Shown here one piece after another: positions 52,880-60,905 of a stretch of DNA of 64,000 nucleotides. The stretch comes from Flavobacteriales bacterium (GTDB lineage Bacteria > Bacteroidota > Bacteroidia > Flavobacteriales_F > PHOS-HE28). Under the pieces are notes generated by a model that did no database searches, was not told the origin of the DNA, and worked only from the letters and a program-made list of their open reading frames with translations. The position numbers and the translations under genes are program-made. The stretch lies in assembly GCA_016717305.1 (NCBI GenBank), contig JADKFY010000001.1:186001-250000 (forward strand), given 5' to 3'. How positions within the stretch are numbered: the first letter of the stretch is position 1; every line of letters starts with the position of its first letter.

Positions 52880-53197
52880 GTGTTCCTGTTCCGCACCATA
52901 TTGAGCTTCCTTCGCAATAGCGAGTACCGGACCCTGCTATTCACTTCCAGCTTGGTCATGGCCGCAGGCACGTTGGTCTATCATTGGCTCGAAGACTGGA
53001 CCTGGGTCGATTCGTTCTACTTCTCGGTAATTACGCTTACGACCATCGGTTATGGTGACCTCCACCCTATCACTGACTTCGGTAAGTTGTTCACCGTAGT
53101 CTACATCGTTGTTGGTCTGGGCCTGATCCTTGGATTCATCAATGCCGTGTATGATCACTATAAGGACCAAAGGTCGAATGGTCCTGGCCCAAGGTGA
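52880..53197 (+). CDS. Two-helix potassium channel
   Basis: A 105-residue pore protein: helix 1 (LLFTSSLVMAAGTLVYHW), pore loop with the K+ filter TTIGYGD, then helix 2 (TVVYIVVGLGLILGFINAVYDHY). It has no RCK domain. The start is uncertain; GTG at 52880 gives the usual KcsA-like length, while the frame is open back to a TTG at 52796. Confidence 0.8.
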   Translation: MFLFRTILSFLRNSEYRTLLFTSSLVMAAGTLVYHWLEDWTWVDSFYFSVITLTTIGYGDLHPITDFGKLFTVVYIVVGLGLILGFINAVYDHYKDQRSNGPGPR

Positions 53198-53327
53198 TAG
53201 GCCTCCACGGGATGGAACTGGTCTTTGGTCATGCGGATGTGCTCATCTCGAACGAGATCTTCAACTGATCCACTTCGGCCAAGTGTAAAGGAGGTGTGCC
53301 CTTCTTAGGTCCACTGTGTCCTAGAAA
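53198..53327. other. Gap upstream of the nor-like promoter
   Basis: No gene seen. A short frame reading GMELVFGHADVLISNEIFN follows the channel stop and may be a remnant, but nothing can be assigned. Confidence 0.2.
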
Positions 53328-53345
53328 ATATGACATGCGTCATAT
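53328..53345. promoter_or_regulatory. Crp/Fnr-type box (ATATGAC-N4-GTCATAT) of the nor-like operon
   Basis: A perfect 7-bp inverted repeat around a 4-nt spacer, with the core TGAC-ATGC-GTCA known from Crp/Fnr-family (Dnr/Nnr-type) operators of nitrogen-oxide genes. Its centre is 28.5 bp ahead of the -7 box, about -41.5 from the start of transcription. Confidence 0.65.
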
Positions 53346-53364
53346 AATGGACAAGCAGGTCCCG

Positions 53365-53372
53365 TACTTTTG
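53365..53372 (+). promoter_or_regulatory. -7 element (TACTTTTG) of the nor-like operon
   Basis: Perfect TAnnTTTG, 12 nt before the ATG of the cytochrome gene. No -33 match, which suits activation from the upstream dyad. Confidence 0.6.
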
Positions 53373-53384
53373 TAAGACCAATTA

Positions 53385-53864
53385 ATGGTAGCGTTCAATA
53401 AAGTTCTTGATGGATCCAACGGTCCAAGTGGGTTTGGTGTACACCGACATCGGGTCGTGTATTTCGTGCTGGTCGGACTGTTCATTCTACAATCCGGACT
53501 CACCTACACGGTCTCAACAGAAGCTGCGTCTCCTGCTGTGGAATTGAATGATGCAGCTCAGCGTGGTGAAGCGCTCTACCGGGAATTCAACTGCACGGCC
53601 TGCCACCAGTTCTACGGCCTCGGTGGACACATGGGTCCGGATCTTACGAACGTGACAGTAGCCGCAGGCAAGGGGCCGGATTTCGCACGGGCAGTGATCT
53701 TCCACGGAAGTGGCCTCATGCCCAATTTGGCCGTGTCGAAGGAGCAGGCCGATGATCTGGTTGCGTTCCTCGAGGCCGTTGCTGCCACTGGCACCTATCC
53801 GATCCGAAGTCTTGACCTCACACCATGGGGCACCTACGAACAGATGCACAGCGATGCGAAGTGA
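53385..53864 (+). CDS. NorC-like membrane-anchored cytochrome c
   Basis: A 159-residue protein with an N-terminal membrane anchor (about residues 24-41) and one haem c site, C70-TAC-H74, with the distal Met probably at 111 (GLMPNL). HQFYGLGGHMGPDLTNV closely follows the NorC pattern. It should pass electrons to the NorB-like subunit whose gene overlaps it by 11 nt. First gene of a run that continues through nadA and nadB. Confidence 0.85.
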   Translation: MVAFNKVLDGSNGPSGFGVHRHRVVYFVLVGLFILQSGLTYTVSTEAASPAVELNDAAQRGEALYREFNCTACHQFYGLGGHMGPDLTNVTVAAGKGPDFARAVIFHGSGLMPNLAVSKEQADDLVAFLEAVAATGTYPIRSLDLTPWGTYEQMHSDAK

Positions 53865-55257
53865 ACTGACTCCCGCCAAGGGCTTTGTGATCTCAGGCTT
53901 GTTGTCCTTGTTGTGCGGCGCGCTCTTCGGGGTCATCGGCTCCTGGCAGCACGTGCTGCCGAACTTCGTTGATGCCATTCCCTTTGTGAAGTCGCGTCCT
54001 TTGCACGTGTCCTTGGTGATCGCATGGATCTTCCTCACCGCCGTGGGTGGCGTGTACCACTACTTGCCCAAGATCGTAGGTGTGCCATTGCATTCGACGC
54101 GCTTGGCGTGGTTGCATTTGGCAGTGTTCATTGGAACAGGGTTCGCCGTGATCGCATCGTATTTCCTGGGCCGCTTTGGAGGAAGAGAGTATTGGGAATT
54201 TCCACCTGCACTTGGAATACCGATCGCCTTGTCGTGGAGCTTATTGATCTACAATTTCTTCCGCACGGCCAACAAGCACAAAGGCCCGTGGCCAGCATAT
54301 CTGTGGATGTGGGCCACCGGTGTAGTGTTCTTCCTGATCACCTATGCCGAAGCGAATCTGTATCTCTTTCCACACTTCACCAGCAATATGGTGCGGGAAC
54401 TCACGGTGCAGTGGAAGGCCTATGGAGCGCTTACCGGTTCATGGAACTTGCTCGTGTACGGCACTGCCATGGTGGTGATGGAACGCAGCACGGGCAACAC
54501 GGCCATTGCGCGTTCCAAGCTGGCCTACCTCTTGTTCGGCCTCGGTTTCACCAACCTTCTGTTCGGTTGGGCACACCACATCTATCCGGTGCCATCGGCC
54601 TTGTGGATCCGCATCCTCGCGTATGCGATCAGTATGACGGAATGGATCATCCTGGCCCGCATGATCCATCAGTGGCGCGCTACGATGGAGGATGGAAAGA
54701 ACGGCAGCTCAACCCTGTTCGGACGATTCCTTTTCGCCAGTGAGGTCTGGGTCTTCCTCAATCTCGGGGTCGCTTTGCTGATCTCCATTCCAGCCATCAA
54801 TCTTTTCGCACACGGTACGCACGTTATCGTGGCACACGCCATGGGGAGCACCATCGGTATCAACACCACCATCCTTTTTGCATCGGTATTCTTCATTGGT
54901 GAAAGAGCGCACTCCGGTCCAACTCGCGCTGGTTTCTGGATCTTCAATGGTTCATTGCTCGCGTTCTGGCTGTGCTTGCTCGGTGCGGGCATAGTGAAGG
55001 GCTGGTTCACAGTGATGACCGACCTGCCATTTCAAAAGATCACGGAGAAGATCTGGCCTTTCATCGCGGGTTTTGCGGTGAGCGGAATTGGCTTGTTCAC
55101 TGGTCTGAGCCTGTTGGTGTGGGGGGCGTTGAAGGTCTTGTTGGCCTCCAATAACAAGGAGGAGGGGGATGCACATGGAACAGTTGAACTTGATGCTATT
55201 CCGGTGGAGAATAGGTGTCCATCCATGCCTGAGAAGGTTATGCAACATCAGCGATGA
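53854..55257 (+). CDS. Divergent NorB-like haem-copper oxidase superfamily subunit
   Basis: A 467-residue protein with about twelve membrane helices. Family marks: RPLHVSLVIAWIF (low-spin haem ligand H51), GWAHHIYP (H241/H242, metal ligands), and AHGTHVIVAHAMG, matching THGTxVxxAHGH of NorB. By eye alignment the helix-VI stretch that reads HLWVEGVWEL in NorB is here YGALTGSWNL, so the FeB His and both Glu are replaced (Y190, T194, N198), and the second low-spin His is M330. It may not reduce NO in the usual way. Often annotated as cbb3-type subunit I. The start overlaps the cytochrome gene and is chosen for topology. Confidence 0.75.
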   Translation: MRSELTPAKGFVISGLLSLLCGALFGVIGSWQHVLPNFVDAIPFVKSRPLHVSLVIAWIFLTAVGGVYHYLPKIVGVPLHSTRLAWLHLAVFIGTGFAVIASYFLGRFGGREYWEFPPALGIPIALSWSLLIYNFFRTANKHKGPWPAYLWMWATGVVFFLITYAEANLYLFPHFTSNMVRELTVQWKAYGALTGSWNLLVYGTAMVVMERSTGNTAIARSKLAYLLFGLGFTNLLFGWAHHIYPVPSALWIRILAYAISMTEWIILARMIHQWRATMEDGKNGSSTLFGRFLFASEVWVFLNLGVALLISIPAINLFAHGTHVIVAHAMGSTIGINTTILFASVFFIGERAHSGPTRAGFWIFNGSLLAFWLCLLGAGIVKGWFTVMTDLPFQKITEKIWPFIAGFAVSGIGLFTGLSLLVWGALKVLLASNNKEEGDAHGTVELDAIPVENRCPSMPEKVMQHQR

Positions 55258-56228
55258 GCCCTGTCCGGAACATAGCAGAAGCAGACAGGATGGCCCCGAG
55301 TCCATTTGAGATCGTGGAGGGTATCCGACGCCTGAAGCAGGAGAAGAACGCCGTCATCCTCGCGCACTACTACCAGACACCGGAGATACAAGAACTCGCG
55401 GACTTCGTCGGTGATAGCCTTGCTTTGGCTCAAGCGGCGGACAGTACCGATGCCAATGTGATCCTGTTCGCCGGAGTGCACTTCATGGCGGAGACGGCCA
55501 AGATCCTCAACCCGCAGCGTACGGTCCTGTTGCCGGACCTGGATGCCGGATGTTCGCTCGCCGACTCCGCCCCTCCGGAGAAGTTCCAGGCCTTCATAGC
55601 TGCCCATCCGGATCATTTGGTGGTGAGCTACATCAACTGCAGCGCGGAGGTGAAAGCGATGAGCGACATCATCTGTACCAGCAGCAATGCGGTACGCGTT
55701 GTGAACAGTATTCCACTGGACCGGCCGATCATCTTCGCTCCGGACAAACATCTGGGTGCGTATGTACAGCGTGTCACCGGACGTGAACTGCTGCTTTGGG
55801 ACGGCGAGTGCGAAGTGCATGTGGAGATCAGTATCGACAAGTTGAAGCTCCTGATGGGCAAGTACCCTGATGCGAAACTGATCGCACATCCAGAGTGTAC
55901 GCCGGAGATACTTGCTGAAGCGAACCATGTGGGATCCACATCCTCTTTGTTGGCATTCGTCCAAGGCGATTCCGCGCGAACCTTCATAGTTGCCACCGAA
56001 GCGGGGATCCTCCACAAGATGCGGGCGGCGGTGCCGGACAAGATCTTGATCCCAGCACCGGCCCATGCGAACAATACCTGTGCGTGCAGCGAGTGTCCGT
56101 ATATGAAACTGAACACGATCGAGAAGATCCACGCCGCTCTGCTGCATGGATCACCGGAGATCGTGATGGACGAACCGGTCCGTGAACGCGCTGAGATCGC
56201 GTTACGGCGCATGATGCAACTGGGATGA
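55254..56228 (+). CDS. nadA: Quinolinate synthase
   Basis: Condenses iminoaspartate and dihydroxyacetone phosphate to quinolinate for NAD synthesis, using a 4Fe-4S cluster. The 324-residue protein has AVILAHYYQTPEIQELADFVGDSL, LFAGVHFMAETAKIL, DAGCSLAD with a cluster Cys, CSAEVKA, IAHPECTPEIL and the C-terminal TCACSECPYMK. Its ATG overlaps the NorB-like stop by 4 nt, and its stop overlaps nadB. Confidence 0.95.
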   Translation: MSPVRNIAEADRMAPSPFEIVEGIRRLKQEKNAVILAHYYQTPEIQELADFVGDSLALAQAADSTDANVILFAGVHFMAETAKILNPQRTVLLPDLDAGCSLADSAPPEKFQAFIAAHPDHLVVSYINCSAEVKAMSDIICTSSNAVRVVNSIPLDRPIIFAPDKHLGAYVQRVTGRELLLWDGECEVHVEISIDKLKLLMGKYPDAKLIAHPECTPEILAEANHVGSTSSLLAFVQGDSARTFIVATEAGILHKMRAAVPDKILIPAPAHANNTCACSECPYMKLNTIEKIHAALLHGSPEIVMDEPVRERAEIALRRMMQLG

Positions 56229-57802
56229 AGAGGCCAATGAAAGTGATCGTGGTCGGCGGTGGAGTGGCCGGAATGTCATTCGCACGTGGACCTTCTGGAT
56301 TGATGGGACCTGGTGAAGTGGATATCCAGTTGATCTCCAAAGCGCCACCAGAGACAAGCAATTCGCATGCGGCACAAGGCGGTGTTGCAGCGGTGATCCA
56401 CCCCAGTGATTCCTGGGAACAACACCGTGATGACACTATCGCAGTAGGCGCTGGTCGTTGTGACGTGGACGTGGTAGAACGCGTAGTGCGCAAAGGACCG
56501 GCATGCATCCAAGAACTGCTTAACATCGGAGCGCGATTCGATACTGATACACAAGGACGATTGTCAGCCGCTTCGGAAGGCGGGCATCACGCACCACGTG
56601 TGGTCCACCACAGCGATCATACCGGAGTGGAATTGGTGCGCGTGTTGCAGGAACAAATGCGTAATGCCAACAACATTACGATCAAGGAAACCCTTTTGGC
56701 CTTGGACCTCTTGGTCACTGAGGATAAACGAGGACGTCGGTGCTATGGGGTGCGAGCCATTGATATCCATAGTGGAACAGTGCATGAGCTGTATGCTGAT
56801 TTGGTGGTGCTCGCCACAGGCGGTGCGGGCCAGGTCTTCCGGCATACCACCAATCCGATCGGTGCCACCGGAAGCGGCGTAGCAATGGCGGTGCGAGCCG
56901 GAGTGCCGTTGCGCGATATGGCCTTCGTCCAATTCCATCCTACGGCCTTGTATGATCCGCAGCGCAAGGGAACATTCCTGATCAGCGAAGCGGTCCGCGG
57001 TGCGGGTGCTGTGCTGTTGCAACCCGATGGCACGCGCTTGATGGAAGGGCTTAACCCGACGGCGGACCTGGCGCCGCGCAATGTGGTGGCACGCGCCATG
57101 CATACGGTGATGCGCGAACAGAACGTGCCGCATGTGTGGCTGGATGCTACGCGGATCGGTAAGCGTTTCGTGCAACAATTTCCGACGATCATGGCTCATT
57201 GCAAGGCCATAGGACTTGATCCGATCAAGGAGCCTATTCCCGTGATGCCCGCGGCCCATTACCTATGTGGTGGGATCCGCACTGATGTGCAAGGCAGGAC
57301 CGCATTGGCCGGACTATTTGCGCTGGGCGAATGCGCCTCCAGCGGCTTGCACGGGGCCGATCGCTTAGCGAGCAATTCCTTGCTGGAAGCTTTGGTGATC
57401 CCTCGTCACGCAGCGGCTGCGGTGATGGTCGGCGAACAGCTAGGAGCCCTTCCAGAAGACCGTGAACTGGGGCGCTATATCGATACCGGATCAACTGCTG
57501 CTATCGCTGCCGTGGTTGCCGTGTTGCGCGATGTTATGACCGACCGCGTAGGTATTCTGCGCGATGACGCCGGGTTATGTGAAGCCATATTGGAGCTTGA
57601 GCGAATGCACGTGAAGGTGGATCGCGCATGGGCCGCAGGCGAACGATCCCTTTCATTCTATGAACTCCGTGATATGGTAGCGGTCGGTCGCGCCATTTGC
57701 GAACAGGCCATTGCCGAACCACGCAATGCAGGCACCCATTGGAATGGGGACCTGGTGCCACAAACCCACAACCAGCAGGACCTGACTTTCGATCGAGCTT
57801 GA
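56225..57802 (+). CDS. nadB: L-aspartate oxidase
   Basis: FAD enzyme that makes iminoaspartate for NadA. The 525-residue protein starts with VIVVGGGVAGMS (FAD site), then SNSHAAQGGVAAVI, and has HAMGTEI-type substrate residues replaced by the family's own AAHYLCGGIRTD and GECASSGLHGADRLASNSLLEALV. A C-terminal helical domain follows. It shares a 4-nt overlap with nadA; a second ATG four codons in is also possible as start. Confidence 0.93.
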   Translation: MKRPMKVIVVGGGVAGMSFARGPSGLMGPGEVDIQLISKAPPETSNSHAAQGGVAAVIHPSDSWEQHRDDTIAVGAGRCDVDVVERVVRKGPACIQELLNIGARFDTDTQGRLSAASEGGHHAPRVVHHSDHTGVELVRVLQEQMRNANNITIKETLLALDLLVTEDKRGRRCYGVRAIDIHSGTVHELYADLVVLATGGAGQVFRHTTNPIGATGSGVAMAVRAGVPLRDMAFVQFHPTALYDPQRKGTFLISEAVRGAGAVLLQPDGTRLMEGLNPTADLAPRNVVARAMHTVMREQNVPHVWLDATRIGKRFVQQFPTIMAHCKAIGLDPIKEPIPVMPAAHYLCGGIRTDVQGRTALAGLFALGECASSGLHGADRLASNSLLEALVIPRHAAAAVMVGEQLGALPEDRELGRYIDTGSTAAIAAVVAVLRDVMTDRVGILRDDAGLCEAILELERMHVKVDRAWAAGERSLSFYELRDMVAVGRAICEQAIAEPRNAGTHWNGDLVPQTHNQQDLTFDRA

Positions 57803-57830
57803 ACTGCCGAAAGGCGAATCACCACGACCC

Positions 57831-59663
57831 ATGAACCGATCAACCATTCCCAATACACCTCACACCTTTCACATTCCGGTGATGGGCTTGGGCTACACCA
57901 TTGACACACCGGTGAAGGTGGCGCACTTCGGCATCAGTTCCGTGGTGTCCATCATCGAGGATGAGCTCGTAGAGCGCATGCGTGAATTCCATTGCCGACA
58001 AGCCGGTGAAGCATACGCGCCTATCCCGAAGCCGGAACTGGATCATCGTGCCCTACGGATCACAGCGTACCTGGACCTGCTGCAACGCATCGTGGATCGC
58101 AATGTGGAGACACTGCGACAAGCACCTTTCGAACCGGGTTCGAACATTACCAAGTATTTCGAAATGTTGCCGGAAGGCAACTTGGAGAAGGCGATGTATG
58201 ATCAGATGATGGTCATGGAGGAAGAGTCAAAGAGGCAGAGCTACCAGGATGAACTACGACGTACGGTCCGAGCTGGGTCCATCGATGTGAATATCATGGC
58301 GAAGATCGATCCACAACGTTATACCAAAGAAGGTGAAGCTCTTCCTGCGGAATACGCCGATGCAATGGCTGCATTCCGGGGCTTCGCGAAGAGTACACTT
58401 TCGGGTTCCGTGGTGCTAAGTGCGGGGTACAACCCTAGGCTCTACGCCTACATCGCTCAATTCCCGGATTTCCTACCCGATGCACAAGGGCGATTGAAGA
58501 AGAAAGTGATATTGAAGGTCAGTGATCTACGTTCCGCAAAAGTACAAGGCAAGATCCTCGCGAAGAAGGGGGTGTGGGTCTCGGAATATCGGATCGAAAG
58601 CGGATTGAACTGCGGAGGTCACGCTTTCGCGACGGATGGCATCTTATTAGGGCCGATCCTGGAGGAGTTCAAGAACGAACGCGAGGCCATGGGCGAAGTG
58701 ATCGCTGCTATGTGCAACAAGGCGCTTGCTGAAGGCGGACAACCAACGTTCGCTTCTCCACCAGTGGTGCGGGTCACCGTGCAGGGCGGGGTCGGCACCG
58801 CGCAAGAGGATAGCTTCCTGCACACATACTACGAAGTGGACGGCACCGGCTGGGGCAGTCCTTTCCTGCTTGTTCCCGAAGCCACCAACGTGGACGAGGA
58901 TACCCTACAGCAGCTGACCAAGGCCAAACCGGAGGATTACTACTTGAGCTGGGCATCCCCGCTCGGTATCCCCTTCCACAATTTCCGGCACAGTACTTCG
59001 GAGGCACAGCGCATGACGCGTATCGTGAAGAATCGTCCGGGTAGCCCATGTTACAAGGATTACCTTTCCTCTGACACGGAGTTCACCGCCACACCGATCT
59101 GTACTGCATCGCGCCAGTACCAGGACCTGAAGATCAACCAGCTCAAGGCATTGGGACTTGACGAGAAGCGGTATGCACGTGAACTCGAACGCATCACTGC
59201 GAAGGATTGCCTCTGCGAAGGGCTGGGCGCAAGCGCGCTGCTGAAAGAGGGAATGACACCTGCGCATAAGCTGGAGGCTGTTGCTATCTGTCCCGGACCG
59301 AACCTGGCGTATTTCTCACGGATCGTTCCGCTCTCGACGATGGTGGATCATATCTATGGCCGAATGTCACTGTTGAACGAGAACCTGCGATCGCACATGT
59401 TCGTGAATGAGTTGGTGTTGTATGTGAAGTATCTGCAACGTGAGATCGATCAAGTGCGCGATGACATCACCGAGAAACAGCTCAAGTATTTCGAGAAGTT
59501 CCGCACGAATCTTTTGGAAGGCATTGAGTACTACCACCAGCTGATCCCGGCTTTGAGCACGCATGGGATGACAGAACTCGATGCATTCAAGTCCGACCTG
59601 GAGCACCATGCCAGTTCCATACGCAACCTCCTGTTACCTGGATCGCGTGGGGTACAGCTTTGA
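57831..59663 (+). CDS. Conserved-looking 610-residue protein of unknown function
   Basis: I do not recognise this protein. It opens with FHIPVMGLGYTIDTPVKVAH and continues with stretches that look like enzyme loops: SGLNCGGHAFATDG, RVTVQGGVGTAQEDSFL, FLLVPEATNVDEDTL. The C-terminal third has C-x-C in AKDCLCEGLGASAL and AICPGPNLAYFSR, followed by a long helical tail. The Gly-rich loops could belong to a TIM-barrel flavoprotein (FabK/nitronate monooxygenase style) with added Cys, but this is a guess. No signal peptide or membrane helix. Lies 28 nt behind nadB, ahead of two lyase genes. Confidence 0.6.
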   Translation: MNRSTIPNTPHTFHIPVMGLGYTIDTPVKVAHFGISSVVSIIEDELVERMREFHCRQAGEAYAPIPKPELDHRALRITAYLDLLQRIVDRNVETLRQAPFEPGSNITKYFEMLPEGNLEKAMYDQMMVMEEESKRQSYQDELRRTVRAGSIDVNIMAKIDPQRYTKEGEALPAEYADAMAAFRGFAKSTLSGSVVLSAGYNPRLYAYIAQFPDFLPDAQGRLKKKVILKVSDLRSAKVQGKILAKKGVWVSEYRIESGLNCGGHAFATDGILLGPILEEFKNEREAMGEVIAAMCNKALAEGGQPTFASPPVVRVTVQGGVGTAQEDSFLHTYYEVDGTGWGSPFLLVPEATNVDEDTLQQLTKAKPEDYYLSWASPLGIPFHNFRHSTSEAQRMTRIVKNRPGSPCYKDYLSSDTEFTATPICTASRQYQDLKINQLKALGLDEKRYARELERITAKDCLCEGLGASALLKEGMTPAHKLEAVAICPGPNLAYFSRIVPLSTMVDHIYGRMSLLNENLRSHMFVNELVLYVKYLQREIDQVRDDITEKQLKYFEKFRTNLLEGIEYYHQLIPALSTHGMTELDAFKSDLEHHASSIRNLLLPGSRGVQL

Positions 59664-59734
59664 CCAGAGCACTCCCTGCTCCATTGAATAATTGATCATC
59701 GCGTTCCGCAGAACGCAACAGAAACCGACTTTCC

Positions 59735-60900
59735 ATGTCAACGACACACACTTCCTGGGCCGAGCCCTACAAGATCAAAATGGTGGAACCGCTCTTCATG
59801 ACCACCCGCGAACAGCGCGAGGAGGCCTTGAAGGAAGCAGGATACAATACCTTCCTGCTGAAGAGCGAGCACGTGTACATCGACCTGCTTACCGACAGCG
59901 GCACCAGCGCCATGAGCGATCGCCAATGGGCGGGCATGATGCTGGGCGATGAAGCCTATGCCGGCAGTCGCAACTTCTACAACCTCGAAGCGGCGATCCA
60001 GCGCTACTACGGCTACAAGCACATCATCCCTACGCACCAGGGACGCGGCGCTGAGAACCTGATCTCACGCATTCTGATCAAGCCGGGGGATATCGTTCCA
60101 GGCAATATGTACTTCACCACCACTAAGCTCCACCAGGAGATGGCCGGTGGAGCATTCGCATCATCCACGATATGACCCGCGTGGCAGAGAACGCATACAT
60201 GATCAAGTTGCTGGAGGAGGGGCAGGGCCATCGTTCCACGGCGGATATCGTGTTGGAACTCTGCTCACTAACGGACGGAGCAACCATGAGCGCAAAGAAG
60301 GACGCACTGGTGAACATCGGTGGATTCATGGCCACGAACGAGTGGGATGTGTTCGAAGAAGCACGCAACCAAGTGGTGATCTTCGAAGGCCTGCATACCT
60401 ATGGTGGATTAGCAGGACGTGACATGGAGGCCATGGCGATCGGTATTTCAGAATCGGTGGATGACGATCATATCCGCGCACGCGTTGGACAGGTTTTCTA
60501 CCTCGGAAGGAAGTTGCAAGCGGCGGGTATTCCCATGGTAAAGCCGATCGGCACACACGGCGTATTCTTGGATGCGAAAGCGTTCCTGCCACATGTTCCA
60601 CAATTGGCATTTCCGGCGCAAACACTAGCCGCTGAGCTGTATCTCGATGCAGGTGTGCGCACCATGGAACGCGGTATCGTAAGTGCAGGTAGAGACAAGG
60701 AGACCGGCGACCATTGCTATCCCGAACTGGAGCTCGTGCGCCTCACCATTCCGCGTCGTGTGTATACCCAAGCGCACATGGACGTGATCGCGGAAAGTGT
60801 GCAGCGCGTATACGAACGTCGTGATTCCATCAAGGGCCTTCGCATGACATACGAACCGAAGTATCTGCGCTTTTTCCAAGCGCGCTTCGAAACGCTTTGA
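59735..60900 (+). pseudogene. Tryptophanase-family lyase with an internal deletion
   Basis: The N-terminal part (LLTDSGTSAMSDRQWAGMM ... PTHQGRGAENLI ... TTTKLHQEMAGGAF) and C-terminal part (TRVAENAYMIKLLEEGQG ... MSAKKDALVNIGG ... YTQAHMDVIAESV) of a PLP-dependent beta-eliminating lyase are both present but in different frames. About 75 residues between them are missing at about 60150-60172, including the region of the substrate-binding GGQPVS loop. It is a diverged paralogue of the intact gene that follows. Not functional as it stands. Confidence 0.85.
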
Positions 60901-60905
60901 CCGCA

